This document shows positions 18,900-28,957 of a DNA stretch of 64,000 nucleotides, piece after piece. Source of the stretch: Pseudomonadota bacterium (GTDB lineage Bacteria > Pseudomonadota > Gammaproteobacteria > Burkholderiales > Burkholderiaceae_C); the NCBI GenBank assembly GCA_018241265.1, contig JAFEEF010000002.1:62001-126000 (forward strand). Reading direction: 5' to 3'. How positions within the stretch are numbered: position 1 is the first letter of the stretch; every line of letters starts with the position of its first letter. Made by a program: the position numbers and the translations under genes. Below the pieces are notes generated by a model. It had not been told where the DNA came from, made no database searches, and was given only the letters and a program-made list of their open reading frames with translations.

Positions 18900-20069
18900 T
18901 CATGTGCGGTTCTCGACAGATAACCGACTGCCTGCGGCCTGGGTCAGTATCTGAAGGATCTTCGGCGCCGTCGATTGCAGGGAGTATTCGTCGAGAACCC
19001 TCACCCTCGCCGTCTCGCCCAGCATCTGGCGCAAGGAAACGTCATCCGCCAATTCGACGACGGCTCGCGCCCATTCCTCGTCGCTTGAGGCGAGACGACC
19101 CACAGCCGGGGTCACGATGTCGCGATTCACGCCCACTGGCGATGCGATCACCGGCCGGCCCACCGCCATGTACTGGATCAGCTTGTAGCCGCACTTGCCG
19201 TTCTCCCAAGGCCCGTCGGGCAGCGGCATGATGCCGACGTCGATCGTGGCCAGGAGTGCGGCCTCGGTATCCGCCGACCAGGGATGCTGCTCAATCGGCA
19301 CGCCCAGGTCGTCGAGCGGTCCCGCACCGATCGTCACGAGCCTGAGGCGGCGGCGGCGGGATGCCTCACCGAGCGCGCCCTTCAGTTCGCGCAGGTAGTG
19401 CGACGTTGCGGGGCTGCCTATCCATCCGATTCTCAGTTCGTCGCGAGGCACCGCCTTCGGCGCCGCCGGGTAGCGGCTCACGTCGACGACAGTGGGAATC
19501 CGGTAGAGCTGGCGTGCTCCTAGGGGTCGCAGATGAGACTCCAGGTAGGAGTTTCCGGCGATCACTGCGGCCGCGCCGCCGAGCAGCGGCGTCAGCTTGC
19601 GGCCCAGGGCGAATCGCACGACGGCGGAAGGATGGAGATCGTAGGTATGGAAGATGGCATCGTCGTAGTCGACGACCCAAGGCGCCCTCGCGAGCCGGAG
19701 CAATGCCTCGAACGATCCCGACAAGAAGGGGAACACTTCCTTCTCCACCCATACGACCGCGTGCCTTCTCGCACTCAGGAGCCGTGCGAAGCGATGCGCA
19801 TAGGCGCGGAAGACATCGGTGACGCGACGGCTCCCTGATCGATAGAGGTGATCCAGATAGCGGTCGTCGAAGAACGATGCCACCTCGACGTCGATGCCCG
19901 CCTGCCGTAGATACGGCAGATACTGCAGCGTGCGCAGACGCGAACTCGCTGCCTGCTCGCCGTATCTGCTGAGCAGCAGGATCGACTTTCCCTGCATCGA
20001 ATGGGCGGGAGTCTCCGGTCGCTGCATCGCCGCAACAGGTGTCACGTCCAGGGAGCGGCCGTCGAGCAT
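18900..20069 (-). CDS. Glycosyltransferase, GT4-like
   Basis: A protein of about 389 residues. SILLLSRYGEQAASSRLRTL opens the N-terminal domain, WVVDYDDAIFHTYDLHPSAV lies in its middle, and the C-terminal domain holds RIGWIGSPATSHYL, IGIMPLPDGPWENGKCGYKL and IQYMAVGRPVIASPVGVN, matching GT-B transferases that act on lipid-linked glycans. Three in-frame ATGs (20069, 20027, 19997) are possible starts; the first follows the upstream stop by 11 bases and is used here, but the family-like sequence begins after the third. Donor sugar unknown. Confidence 0.82.
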   Translation of the reverse strand: MLDGRSLDVTPVAAMQRPETPAHSMQGKSILLLSRYGEQAASSRLRTLQYLPYLRQAGIDVEVASFFDDRYLDHLYRSGSRRVTDVFRAYAHRFARLLSARRHAVVWVEKEVFPFLSGSFEALLRLARAPWVVDYDDAIFHTYDLHPSAVVRFALGRKLTPLLGGAAAVIAGNSYLESHLRPLGARQLYRIPTVVDVSRYPAAPKAVPRDELRIGWIGSPATSHYLRELKGALGEASRRRRLRLVTIGAGPLDDLGVPIEQHPWSADTEAALLATIDVGIMPLPDGPWENGKCGYKLIQYMAVGRPVIASPVGVNRDIVTPAVGRLASSDEEWARAVVELADDVSLRQMLGETARVRVLDEYSLQSTAPKILQILTQAAGSRLSVENRT

Positions 20070-20080
20070 GGCTGGGTCGG

Positions 20081-21076
20081 TCAAAGCGTCCGGTTCGCGC
20101 CGTCGGGACGCGAAGGCAGGGCAGTGGCGCGATGCGCGACGCGCAAAACCGTGGGCAGATCCTTCCACAGCCTCCAATACGCGCGCAGTGTGTTGAAGGC
20201 ATCCGCCGCCGACCGGTGCGCAGAAGCGAGCATCAGGCGTGTAAACGGCTCGACGAATAGCGACAGGCTGGCGACCGTCCAGGCTCGACCGCGCGGCATG
20301 TGCTTGAACGCATAGAGGATGCGACTGCGTATCGAATAGAAGAGCCGCTGCGCCTTGACCTGCCGCGAACTGCCGCCGCCGGCATGAAAGATCCGAGCGG
20401 TGCTCAGGTAGGTCGTGGACCAGCCGGCTTGCCTGGCGCGCAATGAAAAATCGAGGTCTTCGAGGTAGACGAAGAAGCGTTCGTCGAAGCCCCCCAGCGA
20501 CCGGAACAACGAAAGGCGCATGAAGAAATAGGCGCCGATGACGTGGTCCACGGTCCGCGTCGTCGCATGATCCCAATCGAGCATGTGCGTGCTGAGCCGG
20601 CGGAAGCGAGCGAGGCGAGGCAGCCCCAGCACTTGCGCGACGAACGTCTTGAGCGAGGGAAACCGGGCGCAGCTTCTCGCCACCGAGCCCGATTCGTCGA
20701 TCATCTGGACGCCGAGGATGCCGACCGCCGCGTTCTGTGCTGCCTCGATGTAGTTCAGCGAGTTCTGGAGGGCATCGGGCATGAGACGCGTGTCCGGGTT
20801 GAGAAAGAGGATGTATTTCGAACGGCACAGCGCCGCTCCCTGGTTGCAGGCGGCGGCGAAGCCACGATTCTCCCGGTTGCGGACGATGACGAGATTCTCG
20901 CCGGCCGGGGTCCGCTCACGCAATTGCGCGATCGAGGTGTCTGTCGACGCGTTGTCCACGATGACGATCTTCGCCACCAGGTCGCCGGCATGCTGATGCA
21001 CGCTCTCGACGGCCTCGGTGAGCAGGTTTGCCGAATTCCAGTTGACGATGACGATGGAGACGGATTCAGCGCCCAT
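20081..21076 (-). CDS. Glycosyltransferase family 2, rhamnosyltransferase-like
   Basis: A 331-residue GT-A enzyme with VSIVIVNWNSANLLTEAVES, VDNASTDTS, the metal-binding LFLNPDTRLMPDAL and GGFDERFFVYLEDLDFSLRA, the pattern of WbbL/rhamnosyltransferase-type GT2 enzymes. A dTDP-rhamnose donor is plausible because the full rfbBDAC set is in the same operon; this is inference. It overlaps the Wzy-like gene upstream by 11 bases, so translation is probably coupled. Confidence 0.88.
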   Translation of the reverse strand: MGAESVSIVIVNWNSANLLTEAVESVHQHAGDLVAKIVIVDNASTDTSIAQLRERTPAGENLVIVRNRENRGFAAACNQGAALCRSKYILFLNPDTRLMPDALQNSLNYIEAAQNAAVGILGVQMIDESGSVARSCARFPSLKTFVAQVLGLPRLARFRRLSTHMLDWDHATTRTVDHVIGAYFFMRLSLFRSLGGFDERFFVYLEDLDFSLRARQAGWSTTYLSTARIFHAGGGSSRQVKAQRLFYSIRSRILYAFKHMPRGRAWTVASLSLFVEPFTRLMLASAHRSAADAFNTLRAYWRLWKDLPTVLRVAHRATALPSRPDGANRTL

Positions 21077-22409
21077 GATCCGCCTTGCCGCGATCCGCGG
21101 TGCACGTTACGGAGACCAGCAGCAAGATGATCTGAGTCAGGCCGTTCTGGGAAAAGAAGTAGACGTCCTTGAAGTTCCCGATGAACACCATCAGCACGGC
21201 CATCTTCAGCAAGAAGGAGACCTTGGGGCCTGCGGCTCTGACCCTGGAAAGTCGGTAGACATGGAGAAAGATGCTGAAGCAAATCAGCATGCCCAGGATG
21301 CCCGCGCCGAAGATGAACAGGACATAGCCGACATCCGACTCGATGTACGGCAGGCTTTCGGCACGCCCGAAATTGCCGGTGCCGAAAAAGATCTCGTGCA
21401 GGCTGCCCGGCAGAAAATACATCTGCTGCAGCGCGTCGGTGCTGTTCGAGCGGGCTCCGCCGCCGGACAAGATGTTGATGTAGAGTTCGAACGCCCAGGA
21501 TGCGATCGCCACGAAGCTGTCGTTGGAGACCAGCGACGCCGCCGCGGCGAGGGCGAACATCAGGATCCACATGCCGATCTTGAGTGCGTTCGTGCGCGCA
21601 TATCGGCCGGCTCCTTCTAAGCGGCCATAGAGCGCGACGTAGATCGCCAAGCAGAGCATCAGGACGACGAGACCGGTGCGGCCGGAAACGATCAGTCCGC
21701 CGAGGATTGCGCACAGCGTCACCGCCGTGGCAAGCGACCGGCCCTGCGAGATGCGTCGTTCGGAATCTGCATAGTGCACGACGCCGATGAGGAATATGAA
21801 GGCGTAGAACATCGAGAGCGTCGATGCGCCCGAGAAAAACAGGCCGGTGGCGCGATAGCCCTCCGACAGGTGCTCCGTGGCATCGTCAGATATCGCGATC
21901 ACCTTGTGCAGTGCGTCCGAAAATCCGGACGACAGTAGCGTGCCTATCGCGATCACAGCGTTCGAGGCGCCCAAGTAGAAGACGGTTCGCAGCAATTTGC
22001 CGAGATACTCACGTCCGTAGACCTTCCTGTAGAGCGCGACCAGTTGGAGATCCGCCAGCAGTACGGCGATGGCAAAGACGAGCTGCAATGCGATGGTCAA
22101 GTCGTTGCCGCCTTCCAGCAGTGCCACGCCGAGCACGTAGCAGAAGACGAGAACGACGTGTAGGCCGAAGCGTGCCGCAAGTCCGAACTCGGTTTGGCCG
22201 ACGACGGTCCGGAACAGGAAGGTAAGAGCCAGCAGCGGCACGATGAACTGGCCCGGGGCCGCGCCGACCTTGCCGATGGAGATCTTGGCAGGGATGATGA
22301 CGACGAGCGTCAGCAGGGCGAGACCAATGCGTGCCGGCAGCGAGGCCGCGGGTGCTCTGGTGTTGTAAACCGGGCCGCCGCTCTGCAGAACTGTCGGATG
22401 CGGAATCAT
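21066..22409 (-). CDS. O-antigen polymerase-like membrane protein (Wzy candidate)
   Basis: A 447-residue very hydrophobic protein with about 11-12 predicted membrane segments and a larger periplasmic loop near residues 310-350 (ending LPGSLHEIFFGTGNFGRAES). Low sequence conservation and this topology are typical of Wzy, which joins flipped repeat units in the periplasm. GTGNFGRAESLPYIESDVGY resembles the short loop motif of the O-antigen ligase/polymerase superfamily. No other polymerase candidate was found in the window. A WaaL-type ligase role cannot be excluded. Confidence 0.75.
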   Translation of the reverse strand: MIPHPTVLQSGGPVYNTRAPAASLPARIGLALLTLVVIIPAKISIGKVGAAPGQFIVPLLALTFLFRTVVGQTEFGLAARFGLHVVLVFCYVLGVALLEGGNDLTIALQLVFAIAVLLADLQLVALYRKVYGREYLGKLLRTVFYLGASNAVIAIGTLLSSGFSDALHKVIAISDDATEHLSEGYRATGLFFSGASTLSMFYAFIFLIGVVHYADSERRISQGRSLATAVTLCAILGGLIVSGRTGLVVLMLCLAIYVALYGRLEGAGRYARTNALKIGMWILMFALAAAASLVSNDSFVAIASWAFELYINILSGGGARSNSTDALQQMYFLPGSLHEIFFGTGNFGRAESLPYIESDVGYVLFIFGAGILGMLICFSIFLHVYRLSRVRAAGPKVSFLLKMAVLMVFIGNFKDVYFFSQNGLTQIILLLVSVTCTADRGKADHGR

Positions 22410-22443
22410 GCTGCGCCCGATCGACTGGATGGCCGGCGCTGAA

Positions 22444-23412
22444 TCATCGAGGATGGAACACGCGGTCCTGCGCCTTCTGCAGCCCAGCGCGCCGCAGCAG
22501 TCGGCGCCCGACGGCGGCCGACAACGACCGGCAGAGCGACAGGCCGACGCCGATCAGCAGACCGGCCTGCTGACCGGGCGCCGATCGCAGGACGACAGCC
22601 GCCCACTCCCTGACCTTGCGCAGGTCACCGCCGTTGAGTTCACGCTGCGCGATCCCGGCCAGGAAGTTCGCCTTCGCCGCTGCCCGCGACGACGCGGGGG
22701 CATCGTTCGGTCCGACGGTCGACAGCGCCTGCCAGTAAAGCTGTCGGATCAGTTCCCGACTGGTGAGCGTGACCGAAGACTGGTTATGGCTGCGGTAGCA
22801 GGTGAGGTACTCCTCCAGGAACCCGAGGCGGCCGTGACGCAGCAATGCGATGTAAAGCTGAAAGTCGATGAATCCTCCGGATGCAGGAATCATCGCCTCA
22901 CGCAGGTCGGCGCGGTACATCATGGAACTGTGAGTGAGGCAGTTGCCCCTTCCGATCAGAAAGGCCGCATCGAACGAACTCGGGATACCGCTCGAAAACA
23001 CCCCGATCCGCCTGTCATCGTCGGCAACGACGATCGCATTGGTGAAGACCGCCGGACACGCCGGATCATCCTCTAGGAAGCGGAGCTGTTTCTCAAGTTT
23101 ACCTTCGGCCCAGTAGTCGTCGCCATCGCAGTGAGCGATGCACGTCCCTCGGGCTCCGGCATGCACCCGCCGATAGTTGGCGAACATGCCGAGGTTCCGC
23201 TCGCGGGCGAGCGGCTTCACGATCAGGGAATGGCGTTCGGCAAACGCGCGCACGATGTCTCCGGTCCCGTCGGTGGAGCAGTCGTCGCCGACGAGAACCT
23301 CCATGTCCCACCCGTATGGAAGGCGCTGCGTCACGATGCTTTCCAGGCAGCACTCGATGTATCGGCGCTGGTTGTATGTCGTCACGCAGACGCTCAGGAG
23401 TTTCCGCATCAC
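22444..23412 (-). CDS. Glycosyltransferase family 2
   Basis: A 322-residue GT-A enzyme. LLSVCVTTYNQRRYIECCLE, VLVGDDCSTDGTGDIVRAFA and the metal-binding AHCDGDDYWAEGKLEKQ are clear, followed by a helical C-terminal third. It starts with two consecutive ATG codons (23412 and 23409). It lies between the second flippase and the Wzy-like gene, with gaps of about 33 bases. Donor and acceptor unknown. Confidence 0.88.
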   Translation of the reverse strand: MMRKLLSVCVTTYNQRRYIECCLESIVTQRLPYGWDMEVLVGDDCSTDGTGDIVRAFAERHSLIVKPLARERNLGMFANYRRVHAGARGTCIAHCDGDDYWAEGKLEKQLRFLEDDPACPAVFTNAIVVADDDRRIGVFSSGIPSSFDAAFLIGRGNCLTHSSMMYRADLREAMIPASGGFIDFQLYIALLRHGRLGFLEEYLTCYRSHNQSSVTLTSRELIRQLYWQALSTVGPNDAPASSRAAAKANFLAGIAQRELNGGDLRKVREWAAVVLRSAPGQQAGLLIGVGLSLCRSLSAAVGRRLLRRAGLQKAQDRVFHPR

Positions 23413-23445
23413 GAGATCCTTCGCGCGGAAGCCACGGTGGAACGT

Positions 23446-24969
23446 TCACCCATGCTTCACCCAGGATGTTCTGCCCTTTTCGCGCCACAGCACGAGGGCC
23501 TTTGCGCGGATCATGGACGACATGGCGCAAGCCGCCACGAAGATCAGCGCCCACACGCCGATCGCCTCCGCGAACACCGCTGCGCGGCCCTGCGGCCAGT
23601 CCGCGACGAGGTCGATGGCCAGTGCGACCAGCGTGCTCGCTGCTGCGATCCGCAGCAGTTGTCCGACCCACCAAGGATGTAGGCCCGGCGCAAGGCGGTG
23701 ATGGGTCCACGCCACCCAGACGAAGAAGTAGAGGGACATCGCCGTCAGCCAGGCCCAGCCGGCGCCGACGGCCCCGTAGCGGCTTGCCGCGAAATAGATG
23801 CCCGGCAGCAAGAGCAGGATCAAGAGGCCATTGCCGATCAGGTGCCATCGGAGCTGTCCTTTGGCGTATTGCAGATAGTAGGGAAAGGCGGCGAGCGCCA
23901 TAAACGCGTTTCCTGCCGCATAGAGCGACGCGGTCGGACCGGCTTGCGCGGCCGCGGCGGGATTTCCCGTCCAGGCAGCGATCAGCGTGCGCGAGAAGAA
24001 GACCAGCAGCAGTGCGGTCGGTACAGCAATCGTGCAAACCAGCTCGCTGGCGCGTCGGTAGACGCGCAGGGCGGCCGCGTCGTCTCCGGCAGCCTCCAGG
24101 CGAGCCAACGTCGGCAGTAATGCCTGTCCGACCGGCGCCGACAGCAGCGTGATCCCGCCGGCCACGACGACAGCCAGCGTGTAGTAGCCATATTCGGCGA
24201 GCGGCAGCAGGCGCGATAGCAGCAGCTTGTCGAGTTGGGTGATGAACACCCAGATCATGCTGGTTACGGAGATCGTCACGGAGAATCGCAACACGCCCCG
24301 GAGCGCCGCGAGGCGGGCTGGACGAGGCCGAGTTCCGACGCGCGCCGGCAGCAGTCGGTGCGCATGGATCGCGAGTGTCGCCAGTTCGAGCGCAGCCACG
24401 ACAAGCTGGAAAGTGAAGAACGCGAACGGCGTCGCGCTGATGTGTCGCAGCGCCGCAATGACGCCGACGAAGCGCACGGTCGCGATCAGCGAGTTGAACC
24501 CGGCCAGCCATCCCAGCCGCTCGAAGCCGGTGATCGCGCCTCGATACAGGCCGGACATCCAGCGCAGCGGGATGGTCAAGCCCATCAGCATGACGGCCTG
24601 CGAAACATCGGCGACCGGAAGGCTCCGTGCCTGTATCCATTCAGAGCCTATGGCGGGCGCGGCGAGCGCGACGACGAGCGCGACCACGAGCGCGGACGTA
24701 CCGAAGAAGATCTCCAGCGCGCCCAGAAGATCGCGCAGTTCGTCGGCTGAAAGCGCGCCGCCGCGAAAGCGGGCCGTCTCCCTCGATAACGTGGGCGTCA
24801 ACCCGACATCCAGCAGCATGAACCAGGCTTGCATGGTCGTGAAGAAGCCGACCAGGCCATAGGCCTCGGCGCCCATGTACCCCAGATAGAAGGGCACGGC
24901 GACGAGGCTGACGAGCGTGACGTAGGCCTGATTGGCGTACGAGGCGACGATGTTGCGGCGGATTCCCAT
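23446..24969 (-). CDS. Polysaccharide flippase, Wzx-like (second of two)
   Basis: A protein of about 507 residues with some 12-14 hydrophobic helices, starting GIRRNIVASYANQAYVTLVS as in many O-unit flippases, with a loop carrying WVFITQLDKLLLSRLLPLAE in the middle. It should translocate undecaprenyl-linked repeat units. The ATG at 24969 is preferred because the upstream ATG (25005) adds a short unrelated segment. It shares little obvious identity with the flippase at 2140, so the locus carries two different Wzx proteins. Confidence 0.87.
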   Translation of the reverse strand: MGIRRNIVASYANQAYVTLVSLVAVPFYLGYMGAEAYGLVGFFTTMQAWFMLLDVGLTPTLSRETARFRGGALSADELRDLLGALEIFFGTSALVVALVVALAAPAIGSEWIQARSLPVADVSQAVMLMGLTIPLRWMSGLYRGAITGFERLGWLAGFNSLIATVRFVGVIAALRHISATPFAFFTFQLVVAALELATLAIHAHRLLPARVGTRPRPARLAALRGVLRFSVTISVTSMIWVFITQLDKLLLSRLLPLAEYGYYTLAVVVAGGITLLSAPVGQALLPTLARLEAAGDDAAALRVYRRASELVCTIAVPTALLLVFFSRTLIAAWTGNPAAAAQAGPTASLYAAGNAFMALAAFPYYLQYAKGQLRWHLIGNGLLILLLLPGIYFAASRYGAVGAGWAWLTAMSLYFFVWVAWTHHRLAPGLHPWWVGQLLRIAAASTLVALAIDLVADWPQGRAAVFAEAIGVWALIFVAACAMSSMIRAKALVLWREKGRTSWVKHG

Positions 24970-25018
24970 GCAAGGCGACGATGCGGTGCCTGCATGCAGG
25001 CACACGAAGCCAGTTTCT

Positions 25019-26323
25019 TCAGTCCTGCGAGACAGGGTCCGGGGGCTGCGAATGGAGCAGCACTTCGATCATGCTCGGGTCGAACGTGGGGATCCGAAGG
25101 CGCTTGTGGACCTCCATCCGCTCGCTGAAGCTGTCGTCGACGAGGATCGGGGCGGGCAGGGTGATGTAGTCCGACTTCCTCTCGCCCGCCCGCAGGTGCA
25201 CGACCTCGTCGAACAGCGTCTGGATGCGATGCTTGGCCAGCGTTGCCGAGATGTCGCCCGCATGCCGGGTCAAAAGCACCACCTTGATGCCATCTTCGAT
25301 GCACTTGTGCACGAGGGCGATCGCGGTCAGGTTCACGCGGCCCGCGACGACGACGGTGTCGTCGAAGTCGAGGTAGAGCGCGGCATATCGATACGGGTGC
25401 CGGTAGCGGTTCCGCAGCGCCCGGTCGAGGCAGACGACGCCGTCGTTGACCAACAGCTTCAACGGCTTGCGCTCGTGCTCGAAGATCGTGAGCAGCGGGA
25501 AATTGACGCCCTGAACGCGATGCGCGCTCATCGAGCCGGCCACGCGAGGCGCGACTTCCAGTAGGGCGAGCTCGCCGTCGGCAGCGCGCTTCAGCTGGAA
25601 GAACCATGCGCCGTGCAGGCCGAGCCTATTCCCGATCCGCTCGGCCAAGCGATCGGCGCCAGGCAGCTCGACGGTCGACGTGCTGACCGAGATGCCGTTG
25701 CGCGTGCGCTCGCGGATGCGGGCTCCGCTGAACAGCAGGCCGTGCTCGCGATCGGTGAAGCAGTCGACCGTGTACTCCTCGCCCGGAAGGAACTCGCAGA
25801 TCAGCGGTTCCACTGTCTCGGACAGGGCTGCCTCGAGTTCTGCGGCATTGGCGACGCGCCTGACGCCCTGCGACCCCTGTCCGCGGTCGGGCTTCACGAA
25901 GACCGGATACGTCGCGACGTCGCTCGCGCTGCGATGCACCGCCGGTACCCGGACGTCACCGGCGAGCGCCTCGTACGTGCTGCGCTTGGAACGGGTCACG
26001 AGGCAGGTCTTGAGCGAGGGGCACAGCACCTTCGCAGGGAGGAGATGTGCCGCCTGCTCCGCCAGCGCCACGATGACGTCGTCGTAAGCCGGGAAGATGT
26101 AGTCGATGGAGAGCGTTGCGCAGAGATCGGCCAGGGCGCCGACCCAGCCTGCCTCGCGCACGCTCGGCAGGAGGTGGTAGCGGGGATAGACGAAGCGGGC
26201 GTGGTTGGGAACGTCCTGTCCGGCGCCGTGCAGTTCGACTTCCTTGCAGTGCTGTAGCGCTTCGAAGATTTCGAGGCCGATCTCGGTCCCGGCCGGAAAC
26301 ACCAGTAGCTTGCGTCGGCTCAT
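25019..26323 (-). CDS. ATP-grasp enzyme fused to a HAD-family hydrolase domain
   Basis: A 434-residue two-domain protein. Residues about 1-300 form a carbamoyl-phosphate-synthase-like ATP-grasp unit: pre-grasp LLVFPAGTEIGLEIFEAL, ATP-binding YPVFVKPDRGQGSQGVRRV, CEFLPGEEYTVDCF and ALLEVAPRVAGSM for metal binding. From about residue 310 a HAD domain follows with all four motifs: LYLDFDDTVV, VVLLTRHAG, the lysine in RKSDYI, and ILVDDSFSER. ATP-grasp enzymes join a carboxylate to an amine through an acyl-phosphate. It overlaps the VioA-like aminotransferase by 4 bases, so acylation of the new amino sugar is the leading guess; the HAD role is unknown. Confidence 0.85.
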   Translation of the reverse strand: MSRRKLLVFPAGTEIGLEIFEALQHCKEVELHGAGQDVPNHARFVYPRYHLLPSVREAGWVGALADLCATLSIDYIFPAYDDVIVALAEQAAHLLPAKVLCPSLKTCLVTRSKRSTYEALAGDVRVPAVHRSASDVATYPVFVKPDRGQGSQGVRRVANAAELEAALSETVEPLICEFLPGEEYTVDCFTDREHGLLFSGARIRERTRNGISVSTSTVELPGADRLAERIGNRLGLHGAWFFQLKRAADGELALLEVAPRVAGSMSAHRVQGVNFPLLTIFEHERKPLKLLVNDGVVCLDRALRNRYRHPYRYAALYLDFDDTVVVAGRVNLTAIALVHKCIEDGIKVVLLTRHAGDISATLAKHRIQTLFDEVVHLRAGERKSDYITLPAPILVDDSFSERMEVHKRLRIPTFDPSMIEVLLHSQPPDPVSQD

Positions 26324-27438
26324 CGGCCGGCCTCGGCGATGATGCCGACAATCCGCTCGACAGCGCCCAGGTCGAGCCCCGGGTAGATCGGGAGGCAGAT
26401 GATTTCGCGCGCCGCCCGGGTGGCGTTGGGAAGGTTCTCTTCGGTGGCGGACGGTAGTCCGCGGTACATCGGAAAGTCGGTGATCAGCGGATAGAAGTAG
26501 CGGCGCCCGTTGATGCCGTGGCTGCGCAGCAATTCATAGAGACGATCCCGCTCCAGCGGATACTCGGGCTTGACGAAGATCGGGAAGTATGAATAGTTGG
26601 CGACCTTCTCGCCGGAATCGCGCAGGCATTCGATGCCTCGCACGCTGGCGAGCATTTCGCGATATCGGCGATCGATGTCTCCCCGCTTGCGCAGCGCTTC
26701 GCCGATGCGCTCAAGTTGCAGCAGGCCGAACGCGGCGCACACCTCGCTCATCTTGCCGTTGATCCCCGAGGCGACAACCGTGGTCTCGTCGACGAACCCG
26801 AAATTCTTGAGGCGGTCGATGCGCTGCTTGGTCTTCGCGTCCGGACTGATGATGGCGCCGCCCTCGAAGGTGTTGAAGACCTTCGTCGCGTGGAAGCTGA
26901 GCACCGAGAGGTCGCCATACTTCAGCACGCTGCCGCTCGCCGTCTCCACACCGAACGCGTGCGCCGCGTCGTAGATGACCCGCAGGTTGTAGGCGGTCGC
27001 GAGCTTTTCGATCGCGTCGACGTCGCAGGGGTGACCGTAGCAGTGGACCGGCATGATGGCAGTCGTCTGTGGCGTGATCGCCCGCTCGATGCGCCCCGGG
27101 TCGAGATTCAGCGTGTCCGGATCGACGTCGACGAAGACCGGCGTGATGCCGTTCCACAGCAGCGAATGCGCAGTTGCGACGAACGAATAGGGGGTTGTGA
27201 TGACATCACCCCCGATGCGCAGGGCCTGCAGCGCGGTCACCAGCGCGATCGTCGCGTTGGTAAACAGTGATACATGGTCGACCTGCAGATGCTCGCAAAG
27301 GCTGTGCTCGAGTTGCTGATGGAAAGGGCCGCCGTTGGTCAGCGTCCGGCTTTCCCAGATCTTGTGCAGCAGGGGGATGAAGTCCTCCAGCGGCGGCATG
27401 TCGGGCTGCGTCACGAAGATCGGGTCGGGCGAAGGCAT
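26320..27438 (-). CDS. vioA: VioA-like dTDP-4-amino-4,6-dideoxyglucose transaminase (DegT family)
   Basis: A 372-residue PLP aminotransferase. The N-terminus (FVTQPDMPPLEDFIPLLHKI, then TNGGPFHQQLE), TNATIALVTALQALRI, IYDAAHAFGV and the PLP lysine segment SFHATKVFNTFEGGAIIS match the VioA/viosamine synthetase group, which aminates dTDP-4-keto-6-deoxyglucose. That substrate is the RfbB product, and rfbB lies in the same operon. ATG 27438 is chosen because the upstream 32 codons are proline/serine-rich with no family match. A dTDP-Fuc4N or perosamine-type product is the alternative. Confidence 0.85.
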   Translation of the reverse strand: MPSPDPIFVTQPDMPPLEDFIPLLHKIWESRTLTNGGPFHQQLEHSLCEHLQVDHVSLFTNATIALVTALQALRIGGDVITTPYSFVATAHSLLWNGITPVFVDVDPDTLNLDPGRIERAITPQTTAIMPVHCYGHPCDVDAIEKLATAYNLRVIYDAAHAFGVETASGSVLKYGDLSVLSFHATKVFNTFEGGAIISPDAKTKQRIDRLKNFGFVDETTVVASGINGKMSEVCAAFGLLQLERIGEALRKRGDIDRRYREMLASVRGIECLRDSGEKVANYSYFPIFVKPEYPLERDRLYELLRSHGINGRRYFYPLITDFPMYRGLPSATEENLPNATRAAREIICLPIYPGLDLGAVERIVGIIAEAGR

Positions 27439-27481
27439 GGGTGTCGAAGATGGGATGGGTCCGGGAAACCAGAACGAGGAT

Positions 27482-28044
27482 CTACAGGAGGTCGGGATTG
27501 CCGGCGAATGCGGGTGCCGCGGCGTCCTTGGCATTCAGCACCACCTCGTCGGCATTTGCCGGCCAGCGCACGCTTAGGGTCGGGTCGTTCCAGGCAATCG
27601 AGCGCTCGGATTCGGGAGCGTAGTAGTCGGTGGTCTTGTAGAGAACCTGCGTGTCGTCGCTCAGCGCGAGAAATCCGTGCGCATGACCTTCCGGAACCCA
27701 GAGCTGGCGCCGATTGTCGGCACTGAGCTCGACCGCCGTCCATCGGCCGAAGCCGGCAGAGGCGCGCCGGATGTCGACGGCCACATCGTAGATGGCACCC
27801 CTCACGACGCGCAGCAGCTTGCCTTGGACGTGCGGCCCGATCTGGTAATGGAGACCGCGTAGCACGCCCTTTCTCGACACCGAATGGTTGTCCTGGACGA
27901 ACCGTCGCGGCACGGGCCGGCCAAGCGCAGCGACGTCGTTCTCGAAGCGCCGCTCGTTGAAGCTTTCCATGAACCATCCCCGATCGTCCGCGTAGGCGGC
28001 CGGCTCGATCAGGAGGACGTCGTCGAGCTGAGTTCGCAGGATCT

Positions 28045-28048
<4 letters not shown>
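27482..28048 (-). CDS. rfbC: dTDP-4-dehydrorhamnose 3,5-epimerase
   Basis: A 188-residue cupin-fold epimerase for the third step of dTDP-L-rhamnose synthesis. [32 protein letters not shown] with the catalytic histidine, [10 protein letters not shown], and [20 protein letters not shown] are all conserved. Length is normal. GTG 28048 is the start: it overlaps the rfbA stop by 4 bases, whereas the longer frame upstream lies inside rfbA. Confidence 0.96.
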
Positions 28049-28932
<884 letters not shown>

Positions 28933-28957
28933 GCGTGGGCCTGATGAAGTTCGTGCC

